Position numbers and translations under genes: made by a program
In this document: in pieces, positions 41,344 through 49,363 of the stretch
Position numbering within the stretch: position 1 is the stretch's first letter
Layout of the letters: the number at the start of each line of letters is the position of its first letter
The notes under the pieces: model-generated
Databases searched by the model: none
The model's input: only the letters and a program-made list of their open reading frames with translations
Told to the model about the DNA's origin: nothing
NCBI GenBank assembly: GCA_002409285.1
Contig: DHUT01000078.1
Location: 1 to 64,000 of the forward strand
Source of the DNA: Firmicutes bacterium UBA5227
GTDB taxonomy: Bacteria > Bacillota > Clostridia > Tissierellales > Sedimentibacteraceae
Reading direction: 5' to 3'
Length of the DNA: 64,000 nucleotides

Positions 41344-42370
41344 CTAAAATCACCTCCACTTCAACATCCTTATTTCGTAAATACTCAATTGCTTCTGTAA
41401 TATCTTCTGAAGCACCGCTTACAATGGAAACAAGACCACCTATTGGGTACTCACCAATCAGTTCAATATTTCCAAAAATTATGTTGACATTCAGGTTGTA
41501 TTTCCTTGAAATATATGACACCAACGCTTCAGAGGCACTATGTGCTATATATGTGAATTTTAAAATACATTCGCCCTCATTCAACCTTGCAATGGGCACC
41601 CTGTCTTTAATTAATTCATGTATCATAGACAAGTTTGATGTGCTGTCCACAAAATCCTTTGTAATCTGTTTTACCGGATTTGCAAATACCTGAAAAACAT
41701 CCCCCTGCTCCACTATCTTGCCGTTTTCCATAACCACAACATTGTCGCATATTTCTTTTATTACCTGCATCTCATGGGTTATTACAACAATGGTAATTCC
41801 CAGCTTTCCATTCAATTCCTTTAACAACCTCAATATTGATTTTGTTGTCTGCGGATCCAGGGCACTGGTGGATTCATCACTTAATAAAATTTTAGGATCA
41901 TTTGCAAGGGCGCGTGCTATTGCCACTCTTTGCTTCTGACCTCCGCTTAGCTGTGAAGGATACGCCTCTGCCTTATCATGTAGATCGACTAATTTAAGCA
42001 GAGAATTCACCTTATCTTTTATTTCATTCTTTTTCATCCCGCTGTGTTTCAACGGATATGCAATATTTTGAAAAACCGTTCGAGACGAAAATAAATTGAA
42101 CTGCTGAAAAATCATACCTATTTTTTTTCGTTCTTCACGGAGTTTTTTCTCCGGAAGTGAAGTAATCTCCGTGTTTCCTAAAATAACCTTTCCGGCGGTA
42201 GGCTTCTCAAGAAGGTTAATACATCTGACCAAGGTTGATTTCCCTGCTCCGGAAAAGCCTATGACCCCATGAATTTTACCTTCTTCCAACCGTAGATTTA
42301 CATCATTTACCGCTTCAACAGTTTTTCCATATGCCTCAAAACTCTTACTGACATTTTCAAATATAATCAA
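41324..42370 (-). CDS. metN: Methionine ABC transporter ATP-binding protein with NIL domain
   Basis: About 348 aa. ATPase residues 1-250: Walker A GFSGAGKST, Q-loop MIFQQFNLFSSRTVFQNI, signature [14 protein letters not shown], Walker B ILLSDESTSALD, switch VITHE. The C-terminal NIL domain (about 270-345) binds methionine and inhibits transport when it is plentiful. An ATG at 42391 is in frame, but GGAGG lies 8 bases before a TTG at 42370, giving LIIFENVSKSF as the natural start; the longer form cannot be excluded. First structural gene after the Met-rich leader and its terminator. Confidence 0.9.
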   Translation of the reverse strand: MIIFENVSKSFEAYGKTVEAVNDVNLRLEEGKIHGVIGFSGAGKSTLVRCINLLEKPTAGKVILGNTEITSLPEKKLREERKKIGMIFQQFNLFSSRTVFQNIAYPLKHSGMKKNEIKDKVNSLLKLVDLHDKAEAYPSQLSGGQKQRVAIARALANDPKILLSDESTSALDPQTTKSILRLLKELNGKLGITIVVITHEMQVIKEICDNVVVMENGKIVEQGDVFQVFANPVKQITKDFVDSTSNLSMIHELIKDRVPIARLNEGECILKFTYIAHSASEALVSYISRKYNLNVNIIFGNIELIGEYPIGGLVSIVSGASEDITEAIEYLRNKDVEVEVILDARISH

Positions 42371-42465
42371 GTTCCTTTCCTCCATTTCCAACTATCCGTT
42401 ACTATTCATAGTTAAAATCTTATTATTGATTTGCTACAACTCCCATTCATCTCATACAGAGCAAA

Positions 42466-42490
42466 CAAAAAGCAGGTGTGTGCACCTGCC
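42466..42490 (-). terminator. Attenuator terminator ahead of metN
   Basis: Minus strand GCAGGTG, loop CACA, CACCTGC, then TTTTTGTTT. It lies between the leader ORF and metN, so it must be bypassed for operon expression. Confidence 0.8.
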
Positions 42491-42527
42491 AGAATTTATC
42501 CATATTCCTCAAACCAGAACAGATCAA

Positions 42528-42632
42528 TCAGGTAACATAAGGCGCACAAAACATAACCATTTGCATTTGCATATGCATGGCCTGGCTATACATTACCATG
42601 TTCGTTACTGAATCTAATATTTTTGTACGCAT
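42528..42632 (-). CDS. Met-rich leader peptide of the metN operon
   Basis: 34-codon ORF with AAAGGGG eight bases before its ATG. Eight residues are Met, five of them in the run MHMQMQMVM (codons 19-27); the end is FCAPYVT then TGA. Stop to terminator stem is 38 bases. The RNA segment for codons 29-31 (GUGCGCC) can pair with GGUGCAC of the terminator's 5' arm (7 bp, one G-U), and ACCUG at the last codon and stop can pair with CAGGU there. A ribosome stalled on Met codons would leave these free to form an antiterminator; full translation would cover them. This is the classic attenuation design, seen here for methionine. A metal-binding micropeptide is the alternative. Confidence 0.75.
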   Translation of the reverse strand: MRTKILDSVTNMVMYSQAMHMQMQMVMFCAPYVT

Positions 42633-42692
42633 TTTGCATTCCCCTTTCTCTAATCTAATTAATGAATTTTAATTCGAAATAATTTATAATGA

Positions 42693-42722
42693 ATTATAAC
42701 TGATTTTTCATATAAGTGTTAA
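42693..42722 (-). promoter_or_regulatory. Promoter of the Met leader and metN operon
   Basis: Minus strand TTAACA, 18 bases, TATAAT. It is in the LysR-to-leader gap, about 60 bases upstream of the leader ATG. Confidence 0.6.
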
Positions 42723-42738
42723 TACGTAAAACCAACAA

Positions 42739-42766
42739 GCTGTTATAGATAAAAACTATAGCAATA
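42739..42766. repeat. Small hairpin repeat, copy 1
   Basis: TGTTATAG, ATAAAAA, CTATAGCA over the end of the LysR gene. A close relative occurs at 45726-45750. Confidence 0.45.
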
Positions 42767-43664
42767 TTTCTTTGCACTTCAACAGTTCTTCTACATACTT
42801 CTTGCCCAATTGGCTCATAATAGTATTTTTTCTGGTAATATAGCCGATTGTCATAACTTCCTCTGAATCAAGTGGGATGGCTATATAGTCATCACCATTT
42901 AATTCCTCGCATATGATGCCCGAGCATAAAGTATATGCATTTAGTCCCACCATAAGATTCAGCACAGTTGCCCTGTCATTTGCCTTAATAATCTTCTTAT
43001 ACTCATTAGTGCTTAGCACCTCTTCCGCAAAGTAGAAGGAATTATTCATTCCTTGGTCAAATGAAAGGCATGGATATTCCTCAAGGTCATTTAATGTAAT
43101 TATCTTTTTATTCGACAGAGGGTTTCCCTTCCACAGGTACACGTATGTCTTGCAATCAAATAACTCGGTAAATTCCAGGTTATTCTGTTTCAATATCTTT
43201 GTCAGTACCTGACGGTTAAAATCATTCAAATAAAGAATACCCAGTTCACTTTTAAAGCTTTTAACATTTTCAATCACTTCATAGGTCTTCGTTTCATGAA
43301 CTGCAAATTCATATTCATCCATACCAAACTGCTTTACCGTTTCCACGAATGCTTTAACGGCAAAGGAGTAGTGCTGAGTTGAAACGCTGAATTTCTTTTT
43401 AACATTATTTTTTTCCACGTACTTTGTTTTAAGAAGGTCGTACTGTTCCGCCACCTGTCTTGCATATCCCAGGAATTCCTCTCCTTCAGGTGTAATAGTG
43501 ATTCCACGATTGGTCCTCTTATATATAGTAATTCCTATTTCATTCTCCAAATCCCTTACGGAAGCGGATAAGCTTGGCTGTGAAATAAATAATTCCTTCG
43601 CAGCCTCATTCATTGAATTGCAATCGGCTATTTTAATGGCATATCTCAATTGTTGCAGGGTCAT
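42756..43664 (-). CDS. LysR family transcriptional regulator
   Basis: About 302 aa. N-terminal winged helix MTLQQLRYAIKIADCNSMNEAAKELFISQPSLSASVRDLENEIG (shown by its sub-elements), then an effector domain with LGILYLND and KCKEILL at the end. Frame opens at 43685 but AGGAGG six bases before the ATG at 43664 sets the start. It lies directly upstream of the Met leader and operon in the same direction and divergent from the amidohydrolase. LysR regulators of methionine transport are known in streptococci (MetR/MtaR), so a role in this operon is plausible but unproven. Confidence 0.9.
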   Translation of the reverse strand: MTLQQLRYAIKIADCNSMNEAAKELFISQPSLSASVRDLENEIGITIYKRTNRGITITPEGEEFLGYARQVAEQYDLLKTKYVEKNNVKKKFSVSTQHYSFAVKAFVETVKQFGMDEYEFAVHETKTYEVIENVKSFKSELGILYLNDFNRQVLTKILKQNNLEFTELFDCKTYVYLWKGNPLSNKKIITLNDLEEYPCLSFDQGMNNSFYFAEEVLSTNEYKKIIKANDRATVLNLMVGLNAYTLCSGIICEELNGDDYIAIPLDSEEVMTIGYITRKNTIMSQLGKKYVEELLKCKEILL

Positions 43665-43909
43665 GGCATTCCTCCTGTTTGGCATAATCTTAAAATTTAT
43701 ATTGTAGATAACTCATACTTCTTAGTTTAAGGTACTATTAGATTTTGCTATTCTGCTTTTTTTATCATTTATTCTACCATAAAACATAAATTTTTGGTAT
43801 AATCAGTATAATAGAATTAATATGCGCTGATAATTATTATTTTTATAATAGAGATGACAGCACTATTTTAATCTTGTAATAAATAGAATATATTTAAAGG
43901 AGGAAACAA

Positions 43910-45550
43910 ATGGTTACTTTTTATAGGAACGGAAATATACATACTATGGATGATTCAAGGCCACTGGCGGATGCACTTGTGGTTGAGGATGAAATTTTTG
44001 CTTATGTTGGTACGGAAGAAGGGGCATTGGAATTTTTAAAAAATGGCAACAGGAATTATGAAGTAGTTGATTTAAATAAGAATTTAGTTTTGCCCGGCTT
44101 CAATGATTCGCATATGCATTTTGTTAATTATGCTAAAAGTAAGGAAAAAGTTAACCTCACCGGAGCAAAAAGTATCAGCGAAATAAGAGAGCTGATAAGG
44201 GAAAAAACATCTGCCATGAAACTAAGCGGCACGAGCTGGCTGGAAGGAATCGGCTGGAATCACGATTATTTTACTGATGAAAAAAGATTTCCAAATAAAT
44301 TTGACTTAGATGATATAACCGGAGAAATTCCCACATTAATAACACGTGCATGTTTTCACGTGGGTGTTCTTAATTCTGCGGGCTTAAAAGCATTCGGACT
44401 CAATAAAGAAACCGCACGGCAACAATATGGGAACCAGGTTGATTTCCTTCCTGACGGGGAGCTTAGCGGTATTGTAAAAGAAAATTTGCTGGGGGATGTA
44501 AAATCTCTTATATCATCCTCGGATAAATCAGACTTAAAGGAAATAATTAAAACTGCACAATACGATGCATTTGCTCAGGGACTGACTTCTGTGCAAAGCG
44601 ATGATATCGGATATTCCCCTAACAACAATTACGATTTGATTTTCCGTGTTTTTAAGGAGCTGGATGACTCCCATGATTTGCACCTGCGCATAGGAGAACA
44701 GTGTTTACTGAAAGATGAATCTATAATAAAAGAATTCTTTGGCAAAAAATACAGGTATGGTTTTGGTAATAACCAATACCGTGTTAACTGCGTTAAAATA
44801 CTCACCGATGGCTCTCTTGGAGCAAGGACCGCAGCTTTAAGAAACCCTTACAATGATGATCCTGGGACATGCGGAATTCAGATGTTTACACAAGATGAGC
44901 TGAACGGAATGGTTCTTGAATCTCACAGCCATGGATGCCCTGTTGCTATTCACGCAATTGGTGACAAAGCAATGGAAATGACTCTTGATTCAATAGAATA
45001 CGCCAAAAATACTGATCCCTCACATAATCCCAGACACGGCATAGTTCACAGCCAGATTACGGATGAAAACCTGATTAAACGGATGAAAGAGCTTGATGTG
45101 CTTGCTCTTGTTCAGCCCATATTCATCGACTATGATATGAACATTGTATATGACAGGGTAGGAGAAGAACTTGCAAGTACATCCTATGCATGGAAAACAA
45201 TGATAAACATGGGAATTCACGTATCCTTCGGCACCGACTGTCCTGTTGAGTCATTTAATGCCATGAATAACCTTTACTCTGCTGTAACTCGTAAAAATAT
45301 AACAGGAAGTCAGAAGAAAACATACCTTCCAAATGAAAAGCTGAGCATGGATGAGGCAATTAAAGCATATACGCTGGAAGGGGCTTATGCTTCGGGAGAG
45401 GAAAATATAAAGGGAACAATTACTTCGGGCAAGCTTGCGGACTTTATATTGCTTGACAGGGATTTGTTCAATTTAAACTCAGAGGAGGAAATTTTAAACA
45501 CTCATATTTTAGAGACATATGTGGGAGGGAAAAAAGTTTATAGCATATAA
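43910..45550 (+). CDS. Amidohydrolase family protein (YtcJ-like)
   Basis: 546 aa, amidohydrolase-3 group of TIM-barrel metal hydrolases. LPGFNDSHMHF carries the HxH pair; KILTDGSLGARTAALRNPYND, CPVAIHAIGDKAMEMTLD, HGIVHSQ and FGTDCPVESFNAMNNLYSA supply the remaining metal and substrate residues. No signal peptide. Relatives hydrolyse N-formyl or other amide bonds. AAAGGAGG precedes the ATG. Divergent from the LysR gene, so it may be its target. Confidence 0.88.
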   Translation: MVTFYRNGNIHTMDDSRPLADALVVEDEIFAYVGTEEGALEFLKNGNRNYEVVDLNKNLVLPGFNDSHMHFVNYAKSKEKVNLTGAKSISEIRELIREKTSAMKLSGTSWLEGIGWNHDYFTDEKRFPNKFDLDDITGEIPTLITRACFHVGVLNSAGLKAFGLNKETARQQYGNQVDFLPDGELSGIVKENLLGDVKSLISSSDKSDLKEIIKTAQYDAFAQGLTSVQSDDIGYSPNNNYDLIFRVFKELDDSHDLHLRIGEQCLLKDESIIKEFFGKKYRYGFGNNQYRVNCVKILTDGSLGARTAALRNPYNDDPGTCGIQMFTQDELNGMVLESHSHGCPVAIHAIGDKAMEMTLDSIEYAKNTDPSHNPRHGIVHSQITDENLIKRMKELDVLALVQPIFIDYDMNIVYDRVGEELASTSYAWKTMINMGIHVSFGTDCPVESFNAMNNLYSAVTRKNITGSQKKTYLPNEKLSMDEAIKAYTLEGAYASGEENIKGTITSGKLADFILLDRDLFNLNSEEEILNTHILETYVGGKKVYSI

Positions 45551-45582
45551 AAAAGACTTATTACCCGAACTTTGTGTAAAAG

Positions 45583-45604
45583 GGACGAGCAGCAAAGCTC
45601 GTCC
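45583..45604. terminator. Hairpin after the amidohydrolase gene
   Basis: GGACGAGC, AGCAAA, GCTCGTCC. Exact 8-bp stem; only a short T run, better on the minus strand. Confidence 0.55.
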
Positions 45605-45725
45605 TCAGTCATTTATCCTCCGTTTAACGTAATATGCCGTATCAAAACATACTTAATTTGACTTTGTACGTTGATAGCTATTATACCAACCATAAAAATA
45701 AAGTATTAATAATAAAATATAATAG

Positions 45726-45750
45726 GTTGTTATAAGATAAAACTATAGCA
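45726..45750. repeat. Small hairpin repeat, copy 2
   Basis: TTGTTATA, AGATAAAAC, TATAGCAA. Similar to 42739-42766; the two copies bracket the LysR-amidohydrolase pair. Confidence 0.4.
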
Positions 45751-45799
45751 AAAAATTAAAATGACCATAACGGGATATTGAATATTATTTTTCTGAACT

Positions 45800-45825
45800 A
45801 AAAAAGAATCCCTGTGAGAGATTCT
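45800..45825 (-). terminator. Terminator of the GlsB-like gene
   Basis: Minus strand AGAATC, 9-base loop, GATTCT, then TTTTT. Confidence 0.65.
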
Positions 45826-45835
45826 CTTTAATATG

Positions 45836-46084
45836 CTAACCACTGATTTTATTGGCTATAAATAATAATATACAAGCGCCTACTACAGAAACTATCAAGC
45901 TCCATATATTAAATCCTGTAACACCGGCGGCTCCTATAAATTTAAATACAAACCCTCCAATGAAAGCTCCTACAATACCAACTGCAATATTTGCAATAGC
46001 TCCCATATGTGAATCTTTACCCATTATTATACTGGCTAACCAGCCTGCTAATGCTCCTAAAATTAACCATGCAAGATATCCCAT
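45836..46084 (-). CDS. GlsB/YeaQ/YmgE family small membrane protein
   Basis: 82 aa, three hydrophobic helices. GYLAWLILGALAGWLASIIMG, GAIANIAVGIVGAFIGGFVF and FNIWSLIVSVVGACILLFI are the standard Gly-rich helices of the transglycosylase-associated protein family, often stress-induced; molecular role unknown. The frame opens at 46156, but GAGGAG before the ATG at 46084 and the family N-terminus decide the start. Monocistronic. Confidence 0.9.
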   Translation of the reverse strand: MGYLAWLILGALAGWLASIIMGKDSHMGAIANIAVGIVGAFIGGFVFKFIGAAGVTGFNIWSLIVSVVGACILLFIANKISG

Positions 46085-46273
46085 AATTTCAGCTCCTCTC
46101 AAAAGTTTATATTGATTATGCAGATAATATACCCATACTATTATTAATATAAACAATAATGTTCTTAATAAAAGAGAAAGCTGCCAGTATTAAATGGAAA
46201 ATGGGAAAGTATCCTATTAAGGTATACCATCCCACATACTTTCATACTATTCTATCAATAACCCCTTGATGAA

Positions 46274-47290
46274 TTATTGGCTTAGGCTTTTGGTTATTAC
46301 AACCTGTGAATTTGAAATCTGTGCTTCGGATGCATTTAAAAATTCTGTTAAAAAACTTAGGGGAACATAAGTTAATCCATCTTTTAAAACAGGTGCTGCA
46401 TTAAGCTGAATACCAGTTGTATCATCCATGGTATAGTTATCTTTGCCTATTTCAAATGAAAGCAGTTCTCCAACAGTAACTTTTTGACTCTCAGGATTCC
46501 AGCCTACATTATATTCCAATGCTTCCGAAACTGCTCTTACCGGTACCATTATAATACCATCATCGTTTTTAAACGGCTTAACTCCCTCAAGCTTCTTACC
46601 GTTTACAATAACATCCATTTCGGCAACATCTTCTTTTGATATATCTTCATTAGTGTCTTCATCAATTACAGGTTCGTCCTCGTCTAACACTATAATTTTT
46701 GACGGGTTCGTTTGGGCAGGAATGCTTTTTGTGGAAACACCGTATAAAACCACAAGCTTTCTGTTGTAAAGCTCTCCATCAAACTTGTTTCCATCTTCAG
46801 ATACAATTTCTGTATCATCCGAAATATTTAATTTAAGGAAATTGTCTGCGCTTACTAACTCCTTGTCAAAAAGATCAACCTTTATATTCAAATCAATTGT
46901 TCCCACAACCGCTGCATCTGCTGAAATCTGCGGGGGATATATTAAAATCATAGGCTTTTGTGCATCGTAAAATGCCGTCAATGTTTCTCCTACTTCTAAT
47001 TTATCTCTATTTATCACATATGTATCTTTTGTAATGATAATATTAGCAGGAAGTCCATCCTCATCTTCTATAGATACCATCTTTGCTCCATCTCCATCGT
47101 TATAATCTACTATTTTTTTAATAACTCCGGTACTTGACAAAAATCTTGATTTTAATTCTTTCTCCTCATTTACCTGTTCTGTAGCATTAACCTCGGAATT
47201 TAAATTAATCATATCGGCAAACGCCGTAACTGTCGACATCGACAAAACTGCAACCGATAAAGCAGCTGCAATAGCTTTTATATTTTTCAT
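46274..47290 (-). CDS. Copper amine oxidase N-terminal (stalk) domain surface protein
   Basis: 338 aa exported protein with a cleavable signal (ends TAFA, about residue 25). Central beta-rich part of unknown type (residues 40-215), then a C-terminal Cu_amine_oxidN1 domain (about 225-335) seen as VIVNGKKLEGVKPFKNDDGIIMVPVRAVSEAL and LKDGLTYVPLSFLTEFLNA. Despite the name, this domain is a structural module of surface proteins in Bacillota and implies no oxidase. GGAGGT precedes the ATG. Role unknown. Confidence 0.85.
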   Translation of the reverse strand: MKNIKAIAAALSVAVLSMSTVTAFADMINLNSEVNATEQVNEEKELKSRFLSSTGVIKKIVDYNDGDGAKMVSIEDEDGLPANIIITKDTYVINRDKLEVGETLTAFYDAQKPMILIYPPQISADAAVVGTIDLNIKVDLFDKELVSADNFLKLNISDDTEIVSEDGNKFDGELYNRKLVVLYGVSTKSIPAQTNPSKIIVLDEDEPVIDEDTNEDISKEDVAEMDVIVNGKKLEGVKPFKNDDGIIMVPVRAVSEALEYNVGWNPESQKVTVGELLSFEIGKDNYTMDDTTGIQLNAAPVLKDGLTYVPLSFLTEFLNASEAQISNSQVVITKSLSQ

Positions 47291-47628
47291 TTTCTACCTC
47301 CAAATTGTTGTTTTATATTTAGACGGTTATAAGCCGACATTGTTCCAAAAAAATGTATGGTAATTTTTTGCAGTTACTTGACTTTTTACTTATTTATTGA
47401 TAAAATCATGCACTATAAGACGGGTAGATACCATTGTCCTGTCGCACATACTAACACGAGTAGTACCGGTGCCAAGTATCTGTGTTTTTCCGCAGTGCTC
47501 AAGTATTTGGTGCTCTTTTATTTATGAAAGCCTTCTAATCAGAAGGCGAAAATTTTAATTACACGCTAAAAATGCGTATACAAATATACAGTCAGAAAAC
47601 TATTTATAAAATTTAAAGAAGGTGTAAA
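47291..47628 (+). promoter_or_regulatory. 338-bp leader region of the second ABC exporter pair
   Basis: Strong promoter TTGACT-17-TAAAAT at 47378-47406; then about 115 bases richer in GC than the surroundings, in which one frame (47408-47527) is open for 39 codons with two KYL repeats; then hairpin GCCTTCT-AATC-AGAAGGC (47530-47547) followed by GAAAATTTTAATT. The ORF's ATG lies at the promoter -10, so from this promoter only internal GTG/TTG starts could be used and none has a ribosome site. Layout resembles antibiotic-responsive attenuators, but could be a structured RNA without translation. Confidence 0.5.
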
Positions 47629-48579
47629 ATGAAACTTATTTTAAAATATACCTGGCGCTATAAAAAATATCTTCTTCTCAGCCTTTTGGGAGTCGGCGGA
47701 TTTGTTGCAATACAAATGGGAGTGCCTACAATACTTAAATATGTAATTAATGACGCATTGCTGCTTAATCAACCGGAACTTCTTAAACAATTGGTTAAGC
47801 TGATGATAGTAGTTATGGTAACAGGTATAGGATGTGAAGTATGCATGTCATTTGCTAACAGCCGGATTGCTTCTAATGTTATAAGGGATATACGAAACGA
47901 TCTGTTTATAAAAACTCAGGGCTTTTCTCACGGCGAATATGAGAAATTCAGTGTCTCATCATTAATTACCAGTACCACCAGCGATGCATATCAAATCATG
48001 ATTTTTGTTCAGGCTATGCTTCGCAGCGCTCTTATTACTCCTGTTATGACAGTAAGTGGTTTCATAATGATTTTAAACAATAATCCAAACTTATTTGGTG
48101 TAGTATTGTCAAGTGTTCCGATTTTACTCCTGGGTATGTTTATCATAAACAGAAAGAGCTATCCGTATTCACGCCAGCAGCAGACATCATTAGATAAGAT
48201 TAACCTTATTATGAGAGAGGGCTTAAGCGGATTGAGGGTAATCCGTGCTTTTGGCAATGAGGAATTTCAAAATAACAGGTTTGAGGAAGTTAATGAAAAG
48301 TATTGCGGAGTATCTAAAAAAATGTTCCGTATCGTATCAATTACCCAGCCGGGCTTCTACCTGATTTTTAACACTATGATTGTTATTGTTTTATGGCTGG
48401 GTGCAAATGAAATAAATCACGGTAACTCTGGATGTGGGAACATTAAGTGCATCCATAGAGTATATTTTCCATATTTTGTTCAGCTTTATGATGCTGGCAG
48501 TACTGTTCATTATGTATCCAAGAGCTTCTGTTTCCGCACAGCGAATCCAGAAAATACTTACAACAGAGCCGGCAATTAG
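47629..48579 (+). pseudogene. ABC exporter half-transporter, membrane part, broken by a frameshift
   Basis: Encodes the membrane domain (about 1-270) of a LmrCD/BmrCD-type exporter half, starting MKLILKYTWRYKKYLLL. Normal sequence runs to NEINHGNSG; after this the frame carries about 45 nonsense residues to a stop at 48579, while the expected continuation GTLSASIEYIFHILFSFMML is found in another frame from 48434. One extra base (T at about 48433) explains it. The partner gene downstream is intact. Either a true mutation, a sequencing error or, less likely, programmed frameshifting. Confidence 0.8.
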
Positions 48580-49363
48580 TGAAAACCTGGAAACCGGTGT
48601 TACAAAAACAGATAAAAAGGGTTATATTGAATTTGATAATGTGAGCTTTTTCTACCCTACCTCACCAAATGATCCTGTGCTGAAAAATATAAGCTTTACT
48701 GCAGAGCCGGGGCAGACTGTTGCTTTTATCGGCAGCACGGGCTGCGGAAAAACCTCATTAGTGCAGCTTATTCCCCGGATGTATGACGTGAGCAGCGGTC
48801 GGATATTAATAGATGGTGTAGATATTCGGGAATATAATATACATGATCTCAGGGATAAAATTGGATTCATACCGCAAAAGGCCCAGCTTTTTACGGGTAC
48901 CATCACAGAAAACCTGCGTTTTGGAAATCCTGACGCATCCATGGATGAACTTATGAGAGCTGCTGACATTGCACAAGCTTCTGATTTCATTTCCAAGAGA
49001 GAAAACGGATTTAATGATATGCTGGCAGAAGGGGGCTCCAACCTGTCAGGCGGACAAAAACAACGACTTGCCATTGCAAGAGGAATAGTTAAAAATCCTG
49101 AAATTTATGTCTTTGATGACAGCTTTTCTGCTCTTGACTATTCAACTGACCTTAAGCTGCGCACAAGGCTTCGCAAGGAAATAAAAGATGCTACCATGCT
49201 CATAGTTGCCCAACGCATAGGCACAATTCGTCATGCTGACAAAATTATTGTACTTGATGAGGGACGTATTGTGGGTCAAGGTACTCATGAAGAGCTTATG
49301 AAAAACTGCAGAATATACTATGATATAGCAGCAAGTCAGCTTTCAAAGGAGGAACTTATATGA
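48434..49363 (+). pseudogene. ABC exporter half-transporter, ATPase part of the same frameshifted gene
   Basis: Continues the previous entry: last membrane helix, then ATPase domain with Walker A GSTGCGKTS, Q-loop GFIPQKAQLFTGTITENL, signature [14 protein letters not shown], Walker B IYVFDDSFSALD (Asp in place of catalytic Glu) and switch IVAQR. Together the two pieces (47629-49363) would give about 577 aa. The degenerate catalytic residues match the first subunit of the other exporter pair (32361-34076). Its stop overlaps the next ATG (ATGA). Confidence 0.8.

Noticed and set aside
42371..42755. SAM riboswitch or T-box before metN
   Set aside because: No S-box core and no AGAGTGGTACCGCGG-like T-box was found; the Met-rich ORF and terminator explain the region better.
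47408..47527. 39-codon ORF in the exporter leader as a definite leader peptide gene
   Set aside because: Its ATG sits right after the -10 of the only good promoter and has no ribosome site, so translation from that transcript is doubtful; kept only as part of the leader description.
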